A program made the translations under genes and the position numbers. Under the pieces are notes generated by a model. That model worked only from the letters and a program-made list of their open reading frames with translations, ran no database searches and was not told the DNA's origin. Positions 35,540 to 41,821 of a stretch of 41,821 nucleotides of DNA are shown here, in pieces. Position 1 is the stretch's first letter, and the number at the start of each line of letters is the position of its first letter. The stretch is from Puia dinghuensis (GTDB lineage: Bacteria > Bacteroidota > Bacteroidia > Chitinophagales > Chitinophagaceae): positions 1 through 41,821 of the forward strand of contig JAMFSL010000038.1 in assembly GCA_026225275.1 (NCBI GenBank), written 5' to 3'.

Positions 35540-36291
35540 TGGATATTTGGATGATTACCGGCCAGAGACGCCATTGTCAGCCGAAAAGAGCTAAGTGATA
35601 ATGATTGACACTGCGTTTTGGGAACGGGCATATAAGAACCATTTCTATCCCATAGCAACCATTGATCATCCCCGCTGTCAAGATCTCCGCCAGGACGGAT
35701 GGAAAGAACGGACCATTCCCAGTCATAGCCGGATGGCAGTAACGAACTATCCTTTCGCCACCAGGTTTCGCCCGGTAATGGCAGGAGAGGCGAACCCAAT
35801 ACAAGCGCCTTCTCATCGACGAGTATCCAGCTAAGACCTTGCAGCCTTATGGCTGGGGCCGAATGAATATAATGCCCCAAAATGTCCAGCGATATCAACA
35901 TGGCAAACGACGGCTGCGGTATAGCGGAAGGTATGAGCCGGACGATCAACCGTTGATCGATACCAAAATAATTGTGGTTGAAGGAAGGGATACGTAATGG
36001 CAACCCCCTTTCCAACGGCATCCATAATAAGGTAGTCGACATACGCTTGACCGGCAGCAAGCTACCTGACGGATAGAGCCGATTTTCCTTTTCATAAAAG
36101 AGCCGCTTAAATGGAATGCTCCGGATCTCCGGCATCTCCAATTGCTCTGCGGTAAACCCTTTTACCAGGCATAATCCCTGATCGACAGCCATTTTCAAAT
36201 CACTCCAATGACGAATTGGCGCGAGGTAATCAATGCGCTGCTGATCGATCTCCAATATCCAGTTTAAATTTTTTGAAGAATTTTCTGCCAT
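35536..36291 (-). CDS. bpX2-like accessory protein of the MoxR/vWA system
   Basis: 251 aa, no signal peptide or membrane segment. It is rich in beta strands and short Pro/Trp motifs (RLYPSGSLLPVKRM, TTLLWMPLERGLPLRIPSFNHN, GSPLLPLPGETWWRKDSSLLPSGYDWEW). It overlaps the MoxR stop by 28 nt and the vWA start by 4 nt, so it is tightly coupled. The position and style fit the small accessory bpX proteins of these systems, proposed to complete or recognise the assembly. Not recognised as an enzyme. Confidence 0.7.
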   Translation of the reverse strand: MAENSSKNLNWILEIDQQRIDYLAPIRHWSDLKMAVDQGLCLVKGFTAEQLEMPEIRSIPFKRLFYEKENRLYPSGSLLPVKRMSTTLLWMPLERGLPLRIPSFNHNYFGIDQRLIVRLIPSAIPQPSFAMLISLDILGHYIHSAPAIRLQGLSWILVDEKALVLGSPLLPLPGETWWRKDSSLLPSGYDWEWSVLSIRPGGDLDSGDDQWLLWDRNGSYMPVPKTQCQSLSLSSFRLTMASLAGNHPNIQ

Positions 36292-37394
36292 AACCGCTCA
36301 ATTTCCTGCTGAACAAATTGTTTCTGCTCGGAGTTCCTGATCCAGCTGCATCGGGACTGCACATATCGCAGTTTATCCTTCACGATATTCTGATCTTCAA
36401 ACGAAAGATCGCTGCTTTCCCATTTAGAGCTAAGAAAGCTCACTTCCTTCATTACCTCTTCCGGATCAGGAACTTTATTGTACCTCGCCTGGTGATGAGA
36501 TAAAACCTCTGCATCCTTCTCGATAACGGCATCGATAATGCCGGTTAGAATTTCCACCTGCTCTTCGGTGTCCCAGATGTATTTCAGTACCCACAGATCC
36601 GACAGGATCGCTGCCGTTCGGTTACAGATCAGGGCACTGGCGGCGATAATATTTTGCAGCTTGACCGCCCGGCGATCGGAGACTTTAATACCTGTACTGC
36701 GCAGACTGTGAACGATGTCGATATATTGTTGACGGACAGAACTTAGATCGATTTCCCGACAGGCTTTCTGAAGAACAATGACCTCTCCGGAGGAGATGCA
36801 CGGCTTATCGGCCGGCAATTCAGTCTCCAATCGCCACCCGGCCAGCAGCACTTCATGCAGCAGGTCCGGATCGACGTATTCGCATTTGACCCTGATGAGG
36901 AAGCGATCCAGCAAAGCCTGCAGGGCCTCATCCTCCGGCAGCATATTACTGGCGCCGATGAACATCAGTGCAGGCAGCCGTCGCGTCTCTTTTCCCCGGC
37001 GGAAAATCTTCTCATTGAGCGCCGTCAGCAAGCTGTTCAAAATCGCACTGTTGGCATTGAATATCTCATCGAAAAATACCAACGATGCCTCCGGCATCAT
37101 GCCTTCCGTATTAGTCACCAGCTCACCCTCCTTCAGCTTCCGGATATCAAAGGGACCAAAGATCTCATTGGGTTCGGTAAACCGCGTCAGCAGATATTCA
37201 AAATTTTTACCATCTTCCAGGCATGCAGACAACATTCGTACAATCGCACTTTTGGCTGTTCCGGGAGGCCCTAATAAAAAAAGATTTTCACGGGCCAGCA
37301 GACTGATGCCCAACAGGTCAACAATCTCATCCTTGCCAACGAAAGAATGTTTAAGATAGGCAAGGACATTGTTCAATTTGTCAATAGGGGTCAT
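36264..37394 (-). CDS. MoxR/RavA-type AAA+ ATPase
   Basis: About 376 aa. The frame begins at 37439, but the ATG at 37394 (MTPIDKLNNVLAYLKHSFVGKDEIVDLL) matches the usual family start and overlaps the upstream gene by only 14 nt. Walker A GPPGTAKS (about 42-49), Walker B LVFFDEIF, sensor region FIGASNMLPEDEALQALLDRF, then a lid and a long helical C-terminus (ESSDLSFEDQNIVKDKLRYVQSRCSWIRNSEQKQFVQQE), as in RavA-like members. It uses ATP to remodel proteins with the vWA partner encoded two genes downstream. Centre of the ternary operon. Confidence 0.92.
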   Translation of the reverse strand: MTPIDKLNNVLAYLKHSFVGKDEIVDLLGISLLARENLFLLGPPGTAKSAIVRMLSACLEDGKNFEYLLTRFTEPNEIFGPFDIRKLKEGELVTNTEGMMPEASLVFFDEIFNANSAILNSLLTALNEKIFRRGKETRRLPALMFIGASNMLPEDEALQALLDRFLIRVKCEYVDPDLLHEVLLAGWRLETELPADKPCISSGEVIVLQKACREIDLSSVRQQYIDIVHSLRSTGIKVSDRRAVKLQNIIAASALICNRTAAILSDLWVLKYIWDTEEQVEILTGIIDAVIEKDAEVLSHHQARYNKVPDPEEVMKEVSFLSSKWESSDLSFEDQNIVKDKLRYVQSRCSWIRNSEQKQFVQQEIERLWQKILQKI

Positions 37395-38031
37395 ATTCTT
37401 TGTTATATTCTTTCCAGTAATGGGATCCATGGTCGCCAAGAGCTGCCTTAATCCAGGTTTGCAATACAGGTATACCCGTTAAAGATAGCGATCGGCGTTG
37501 GATGATCCTGTCGACGTAGAGCTTGCGAACGCAATCGCTTTCCAAGATCAATGGCCAATCCAACCTTTCTTTGTGCAATGGATATCCAACACCCGAAAAA
37601 TGCCATTGGTACAGGTGCTTTTCCAGTAACATGATCAAAGGATCCTCAAGGCTGATTTCCCTTGCTTTTTCCAGGATGTCCGGCAGGAACCGCAGACAGA
37701 GATCGGCAGATAAAATGGCGCCCGGTGTCTGCAAATCTCCGTAAGACGGCAATAGTTCCGAAGTTTCGGTTCCGGTCTTCTCCCTGTATAGAAGAAACTG
37801 GGCGGTTATATAAATGGTACGCGCCGCCCATAATGCGGCGGCTCCATCAAAATCTGGAGCTCCATTAGGATATTCCAGACATTCTCTTTCATATTCTTCT
37901 TTCAGGAATGCCGTCACGGACTCTTGTACGTCTGTGGTGATTGGTGCATAGCGATCATAGATGACAACTTCTTCCTGGCGCCTCAAGTGACGGATGGTAT
38001 CTAAAAAGTAATTATTGAGAGGAGAAGGCAT
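37381..38031 (-). CDS. helical protein at the head of the MoxR/vWA operon (bpX4-like)
   Basis: 216 aa, mostly helical, acidic, no signal peptide or TM. Notable stretches: AAALWAARTIYITAQFLLYRE, GAILSADLCLRFLPDILEKA, YQWHFSGVGYPL. It is the first gene after a near-perfect promoter and overlaps the MoxR gene start. The position and composition fit the helical bpX4-type component found in these systems. The number assignment is from memory and tentative. Possible role: sensor or scaffold for the ATPase. Confidence 0.7.
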   Translation of the reverse strand: MPSPLNNYFLDTIRHLRRQEEVVIYDRYAPITTDVQESVTAFLKEEYERECLEYPNGAPDFDGAAALWAARTIYITAQFLLYREKTGTETSELLPSYGDLQTPGAILSADLCLRFLPDILEKAREISLEDPLIMLLEKHLYQWHFSGVGYPLHKERLDWPLILESDCVRKLYVDRIIQRRSLSLTGIPVLQTWIKAALGDHGSHYWKEYNKEYDPY

Positions 38032-38040
38032 ATTCCTTTA

Positions 38041-38071
38041 CAAATATATAGTTTCAGTCCCGGGTTTCAAA
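38041..38071 (-). promoter_or_regulatory. promoter of the MoxR/vWA operon
   Basis: On the minus strand TTTG (38068-38071), 19 nt, TATATTTG (38041-38048), a perfect match to the Bacteroidota consensus, then 9 nt to the ATG at 38031. This is the best promoter in the window and suggests strong basal expression with a leader of only a few nucleotides. Confidence 0.75.
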
Positions 38072-38124
38072 GCTTGCCATTACCCTCCACAGAATAAGTC
38101 GGAAATTTAAATTATTTTGCATTC

Positions 38125-38361
38125 CTGCCCGAATACTCCTATTACAACCGGGACCTTAGCTGGCTGGACTTCAACTACCGCGTGCTGGAAATGGACAGGA
38201 ATATTTACCGCCGGATCGAAGTATGCTTTCCGTTGTACGATGAATCGGCCAGGCAGCAAATCAGGACACTCATGCGTTTACAATTGGAAAGTGCGAAGTC
38301 CGCTAGTCAGGGCAAATCCCGCTCACAGCAAACGGTCTATCGATATCTTGCCGGTCTGCGG
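38125..38361 (+). pseudogene. ppk1: polyphosphate kinase 1 relic, N- and C-terminal ends only
   Basis: In one frame the DNA encodes EYSYYNRDLSWLDFNYRVLE (the conserved N-terminus of PPK1) directly followed by MDRNIYRRIEVCFPLYDESA and RSQQTVYRYLAGLR (the conserved C-terminal end). A normal PPK1 has about 690 residues; roughly 600 between the two parts are gone, including the catalytic histidines. There is no ATG at the front: the expected place reads CTG (38125), 5 nt after a TTATTTTG element, as if the start codon had mutated. The frame stays open and continues into a lipoprotein. Clear remnant of an internal deletion. Confidence 0.85.
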
Positions 38362-39114
38362 ACGGCTCTTTACTGCTGTCTGCTCCTCCTGCTCTCAGGA
38401 TTGGGCGCCTGTCATTTTAACGAGCAATTCTCTTCCCCGCTATGGTTTTACCGTTATTCCAGCAATACCCCTTCAAAATGGGACACCGTGCTGACCAGAG
38501 GCAGCTTTCTCGAGCTGCGGCCTGACGGCTCCTATAGCCAGGACTTCGGCCACTTCGACTATGGCAACTGGCAATTGAAGGAGAAAGAACTCTATCTTAC
38601 CAATCAGCATCACACCACTTATATCTTCCGGTTATTGAAAATCGGGGAAAAGGAAATGGATGTTTATCTGTCCAAAGGGAAGATCGCCTATTTTGAAAAA
38701 CAGCCCCGGCCCCCGGGCAGGTCGTCTAAAGACCCTTTTTCCCTGGAGAATAATCAATGGCGTATTCCGGCCACACATAAAGAAAACATCGGCGAGATCC
38801 GGCAGCGGCTGCACAATCATTTTCAATTCTGGGAGGCCTATTTCCAATGGGGTTCGGATAATGACATCAGCGCTATCAACGTCACAGATATTCCTTCACC
38901 GCTGAAGATTTATGGGAATGGTTTCGGGCTTAAGCGATACGACAGCCTGTCCGTCCAATGGCGATCATACTTTTTCGATACAGAGGACTGCCACACGGCC
39001 GATACGCTCATCAAAGGCGTATTCAGGCGCAACAAGATCAAGTGGCCCGACACCGATGATGAGGGCAAACTTTTCGTCAGCGGCGTCCAGCAGGTGGAAG
39101 AATTTCTTAAATAA
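38182..39114 (+). CDS. lipoprotein with lipocalin-like region, N-terminus fused to the ppk1 relic
   Basis: 310 aa if started at GTG 38182; ATGs at 38191 and 38272 are alternatives. Residues 1-60 are the PPK1 C-terminal relic. Then ALYCCLLLLLSGLGAC forms a lipobox with Cys77. The mature part is beta-rich (FLELRPDGSYSQDFGHFDYGNWQLKEKELYL) like lipocalin-type Bacteroidota lipoproteins, with a helical and Trp-rich tail ending GVQQVEEFLK. The signal sequence has no start codon of its own close by, so either translation starts far upstream and export is poor, or a CTG near 38356 is used. Likely a once independent gene captured by the deletion. Function unknown. Confidence 0.65.
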   Translation: MLEMDRNIYRRIEVCFPLYDESARQQIRTLMRLQLESAKSASQGKSRSQQTVYRYLAGLRTALYCCLLLLLSGLGACHFNEQFSSPLWFYRYSSNTPSKWDTVLTRGSFLELRPDGSYSQDFGHFDYGNWQLKEKELYLTNQHHTTYIFRLLKIGEKEMDVYLSKGKIAYFEKQPRPPGRSSKDPFSLENNQWRIPATHKENIGEIRQRLHNHFQFWEAYFQWGSDNDISAINVTDIPSPLKIYGNGFGLKRYDSLSVQWRSYFFDTEDCHTADTLIKGVFRRNKIKWPDTDDEGKLFVSGVQQVEEFLK

Positions 39115-39168
39115 GGTCGCGCATCGACAACCCTACCGATTTGACAGCCACTACCACGCTCAAACCCC

Positions 39169-39630
39169 TCATCGCAGAAGGATAACAATAATCAAGACCA
39201 ATTGAGTGGCAGCCAGCACGATCAACCATACTTTGTGCTCCCAAAACCATTTTTCCAGCTCACCTTTCAACTGCTGGAATTGGCTCTCGTTATACCTATA
39301 GGCAGCCATTGCATCCTGCTTTATATCAACCGTTCCTCTTCTTGTCTCCTCTGTGTTATGCTTTAGCTCTAACATAGTTCCATTTACTTTGCTCAGGGAT
39401 GTCTCCACCGATTGAGTCTGCTTTTCCAATTCGGCAATCTTCTTTTCATCGTTGCTGACCCCATTTTCAATTTGCTTGACCGATCCAAGTATCGCATCGA
39501 TCCGCTCATTGATCCGGTTAAGCGTTTCCTGATTCGGTGTCAGCCGTCGTACCTGTATATTTAAATCGTTCATTTCATCCAGCATATTGATCACTTTCTG
39601 GATCAATTTTTCAACTACTACGTCATTCAT
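39169..39630 (-). CDS. coiled-coil protein with C-terminal membrane anchor, linked to mobilisation genes
   Basis: 153 aa. Residues 1-125 are a long coiled coil (NRINERIDAILGSVKQIE, KKIAELEKQTQSVETSLSKV). The last 22 residues are a membrane helix (WLIVLAATQLVLIIVILLR), so it is tail-anchored with the coil in the cytoplasm. It is 22 nt downstream of the relaxase on the same strand. Position suggests a role in docking the relaxosome at the membrane, but no family was recognised. Confidence 0.75.
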   Translation of the reverse strand: MNDVVVEKLIQKVINMLDEMNDLNIQVRRLTPNQETLNRINERIDAILGSVKQIENGVSNDEKKIAELEKQTQSVETSLSKVNGTMLELKHNTEETRRGTVDIKQDAMAAYRYNESQFQQLKGELEKWFWEHKVWLIVLAATQLVLIIVILLR

Positions 39631-39652
39631 ATTATTATATTTTAATTGTTGA

Positions 39653-40579
39653 TCACTGTTGTATTCTTAGCTGCGGGACCTGCCGTTGGCTTTCCCGCTG
39701 GTCCTGCTTTTGTTGTTGCCTTAATTCCCGCTCCTGCCTTTGCAGCAACAGCCGCTGCTCCATCGCTTCTTTTTCCTGCAAAACCCGCTCTTGCTGAACC
39801 TGCGTCGCCCTCAGCGCTAGCTTTTCATTTTCCCATTGGCTCAATTCTTGCCGCTGTCCCAGCGCCCTTTCCAATCGCCCAAGCGAAAGTTCCGGATCGA
39901 CATTGCCACCCCTAAAGGCCAAGTTTTGATAGCGGAAACTGATCCCGAGTCTCTGCCCCGTTTCCTTGTCTATTCTGTACTGCGTATCTATTCCCAACAA
40001 GAGCAATTTTTGCTCGAGTTCTCCAAGACCACGACAGCCGGGCAGACATTCCTTGACACCCCGGTAAATAGCGTACTTCCGTATTTCGGAATCGTCCAAA
40101 GCATCGAAATTGATCTGACGCAGGTTTTTCGATCCTACCGGCATAAGATCATATTCTCTGATCAGTTTTCGGACTGCATCATTACTATTTAGAATCTCCG
40201 GATAATTTTCGATATAGTTGCCGTTGTAATCTATCCGGTTAGCTATGATGTGCATATGTGTATGGGGCGTATCGGTATGTTTGACAATGGCAAACTGGGT
40301 ATTGATCATCCGAATTTCCGGCAGGTATTTTAAGGCGATATCTACCATCTTGGTATCATCCCATCCTTCATCAGGGTGGAAATCCAGTACCGAATGGTAG
40401 ACCGGGTGACTCCTCCCGGGACGTAACTGATGGATGATCTCGAAATCCTGGGCCATCAGACGGTAATCGTGTCCCCTTACTCCTTCCTGGTAAAGTACCT
40501 GAGACCTGGTCTGATCCTGGCACAGATACCTTGCCTGACGCAGGAAAGACTTTGCGGGTGGAAAATATTTACCTATCAT
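39653..40579 (-). CDS. MOBP-type relaxase/mobilisation nuclease
   Basis: 308 aa. N-terminal MIGKYFPPAKSF and Y18 (ARYLCQ, candidate nicking Tyr). The HUH metal motif is complete: H101-T-D-T-P-H106-T-H108-M-H110, followed by NRIDYNGNYIENY. The C-terminus is Gln/Arg-rich and coiled (QERVLQEKEAMEQRLLLQRQ). It nicks oriT and pilots the strand during conjugative transfer driven by a helper. It is shorter than many relaxases and has no primase or helicase part. Overlaps mobC by 11 nt. Confidence 0.92.
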   Translation of the reverse strand: MIGKYFPPAKSFLRQARYLCQDQTRSQVLYQEGVRGHDYRLMAQDFEIIHQLRPGRSHPVYHSVLDFHPDEGWDDTKMVDIALKYLPEIRMINTQFAIVKHTDTPHTHMHIIANRIDYNGNYIENYPEILNSNDAVRKLIREYDLMPVGSKNLRQINFDALDDSEIRKYAIYRGVKECLPGCRGLGELEQKLLLLGIDTQYRIDKETGQRLGISFRYQNLAFRGGNVDPELSLGRLERALGQRQELSQWENEKLALRATQVQQERVLQEKEAMEQRLLLQRQERELRQQQKQDQRESQRQVPQLRIQQ

Positions 40580-40919
40580 GATTTAGTGTATTGAGTACCT
40601 TATCCACCGCATCGCGGCCGGCTTCAAAAAGAGCCATTGCCTGTTCCATTCCTTGATCGCGGGCCATCTTCCACAATTGGTGGAGATCATTGGACATCAT
40701 CACCATTTTCCTGAAGAGTTCTTTTTCCTCTTCACTCAAGCGGGCTTTGACAATTCCCCCAACGGCCGCTTGCCGGATATAAGCGGCAAAAGTCACCCCG
40801 GCTGCTGCAGCGTTTTTCCGGAAAAGCCCATATTGTTCTTCTGTGAGATCGATGGTCGTCCGCTTATTTGTTCTTAGGTTGTCCGGCTTCAGTCGCGGCT
40901 TTTTCTGCCCCTTTTTCAT
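40569..40919 (-). CDS. mobC: MobC relaxosome accessory protein
   Basis: 116 aa. Basic N-terminus (KKGQKKPRLKPDN), then a ribbon-helix-helix: RTTIDLTEEQYGLFRKNAAAAGVTFAAYIRQAAVGG. The C-terminal helix (KMVMMSNDLHQLWKMARDQG) is the conserved MobC part. It binds and opens oriT for the relaxase encoded just downstream. A candidate oriT lies immediately upstream of its start. Confidence 0.9.
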   Translation of the reverse strand: MKKGQKKPRLKPDNLRTNKRTTIDLTEEQYGLFRKNAAAAGVTFAAYIRQAAVGGIVKARLSEEEKELFRKMVMMSNDLHQLWKMARDQGMEQAMALFEAGRDAVDKVLNTLNHDR

Positions 40920-40928
40920 TGTGCATTA

Positions 40929-41018
40929 ATTTTAGAAAGACTAAAATAGTCGACCGAAAGGGCCGAAAAAAGGAAGGGACACCCTGAGGGTATACCCTGA
41001 AAATGGAGAGGGGTACCC
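40929..41018. other. candidate origin of transfer (oriT)
   Basis: The only non-coding gap in the mob module, directly before mobC. It holds three inverted repeats: ATTTTAG/CTAAAAT (40929-40947), the palindrome GGGTATACCC (40988-40997) next to a related ACCCTGAGGGT, and GGGTACCC (41011-41018). Repeated GGGTA/TACCC half-sites next to mobC are what MobC and relaxase would bind. The nick site itself cannot be named. Confidence 0.5.
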
Positions 41019-41047
41019 TTGTCGCAGAAAGTGTAGAAAAAAGATGC

Positions 41048-41821
41048 TCAGTAGAAGTGTTCGTCGATGATTTCGGCGGCCCGGCTGGCAATGGGGTTAC
41101 CAAAGATCTCGGGATGCTCGGAGATTTGCCGGAAATGCTGCCTGAGTTGAACCCTGCGCGCGTCTTCCTGCTTCTCTTTCAATATATTTTTATAGTCGTA
41201 CCCATTTAGGTCGTCGAACGTACCCGGAAGTCTTGTCACATGAAATTGCTCTTTCATAAAGGTCTTAAGGTCTTTCAGCCGCCGTGAAAGCCGCCGAAAT
41301 TCCTCGGACTTGCCTTGCAGCTCAAAATGTAGGTTGGCCGCGATAAAGTACGCTCTTGCATTCAAAAGTTTACTCTTGGCTTTTGGCTGGTCGTCCACCG
41401 GCTTTTCGTCCTTCGGTTGATCGGCTTGTAGCATAGCCGCCGCCGGCTCAACATCGCGACTAACCGCGGCCTCCTCGTCGCTCCGCCATGCGCTTTTCAT
41501 AGCATTGACTACCACCTGATAATTTTCTTCTGGCGAAGGAGATTCAAGAAAGTCGATGAAGATCTTCCGCAGACGCGGCCGATGCAAAGCCTCGAACAGA
41601 TCGCGGTAAAGATGCTTTCTCTTTCCCGATCGACCCGGATCCGTTAGTACACGTTTGAGGAACACTCTCCGTTCGTCCAAAAAATCATACAACGTATCCC
41701 CAGGCCTCCTGTTCTTGAAGTGGACGAAGTCCCACCAAAAGGATACCAACAGGTTCTTTTCTGTAGGGGAAAAAGCGTATTTATAAACCCGCCAAAACAT
41801 GACCAGCCCGTCTCTGATCCA
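41048..41821 (-). CDS. hypothetical protein of the mobile element (5' end outside window)
   Basis: The frame is open through the right window edge (WIRDGL before the ATG at 41800), so the gene probably starts outside; ATG 41800 would give 250 aa. Features: an aromatic N-terminal block (MFWRVYKYAFSPTEKNLLVSFWWDF), a basic region (GRSGKRKHLYRDLF), an acidic low-complexity linker (EEAAVSRDVEPAAAM), and a helical C-terminal half. No signal peptide. Not recognised. It sits upstream of oriT in the same direction as the mob genes and may belong to the same element. Confidence 0.6.
   Translation of the reverse strand, partial: WIRDGLVMFWRVYKYAFSPTEKNLLVSFWWDFVHFKNRRPGDTLYDFLDERRVFLKRVLTDPGRSGKRKHLYRDLFEALHRPRLRKIFIDFLESPSPEENYQVVVNAMKSAWRSDEEAAVSRDVEPAAAMLQADQPKDEKPVDDQPKAKSKLLNARAYFIAANLHFELQGKSEEFRRLSRRLKDLKTFMKEQFHVTRLPGTFDDLNGYDYKNILKEKQEDARRVQLRQHFRQISEHPEIFGNPIASRAAEIIDEHFY

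Noticed and set aside
37395-37439. Longer N-terminus of the MoxR ATPase from ATG 37439
   Set aside because: It adds 15 residues outside the family start and increases the overlap with the upstream gene to 59 nt.

Overview
The window looks like a chromosomal stretch from a Bacteroidota bacterium, most likely a Chitinophagaceae-type soil or plant-associated member. This rests on several signs: promoters of the TTTG-N19/20-TAnnTTTG type, almost no Shine-Dalgarno sites before ordinary genes, a type IX secretion (T9SS) C-terminal sorting domain, a giant beta-propeller hybrid histidine kinase, glycan-active enzymes, and a MOBP-type Bacteroidota mobilisation module. No rRNA, tRNA, CRISPR array or insertion sequence was seen.

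Layout. 1-2.2 kb: a secreted esterase cut by the window edge, a lipoprotein, and a small structured transcription unit. 2.2-6.2 kb: a lone RND efflux pump with a TetR repressor. 6.3-10.7 kb: a Cys-Pro-Cys thioredoxin-like membrane protein translationally coupled to a hybrid histidine kinase, then a DHA2-type MFS exporter. 10.7-11.2 kb: a 15-codon micro-ORF with a perfect Shine-Dalgarno site and strong hairpins, and a small hypothetical gene. 11.3-25.1 kb: aldo/keto reductase, CE2-like esterase, a 14-unit FG-GAP T9SS cargo protein, a GH31 glycosidase, a small periplasmic protein, and on the opposite strand a beta-propeller hybrid sensor kinase. This part looks like outer-surface glycan and sugar metabolism.

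25.3-30.5 kb (minus strand): a tight six-gene operon, in transcription order a Nudix-type NrtR regulator, a NadV/NAMPT-type transferase, a NADAR domain protein, an ADP-ribosylglycohydrolase, a PPP-family phosphatase and a short PRPP-synthetase-like protein. Together these can remove ADP-ribose from macromolecules and rebuild NAD+. The pair NadV-like plus Prs-like is the same pair that phages use to turn ADP-ribose plus nicotinamide back into NAD+ (the NARP1 route). This is the most interesting system in the window.

30.8-38.0 kb (minus strand): a five-gene MoxR AAA+ / vWA / beta-propeller ternary operon of the kind predicted to act in biological conflict, from a near-perfect promoter. Its last gene is fused in frame to a complete PAP2 lipid phosphatase. 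38.1-39.1 kb: an internally deleted polyphosphate kinase (ppk1) relic running in frame into a lipoprotein. 39.2-41.8 kb (minus strand): mobilisation genes (MobC, relaxase, a tail-anchored coiled-coil protein), a candidate oriT, and an unknown gene cut by the right edge. The right-hand 11 kb therefore looks like accessory, island-like DNA.
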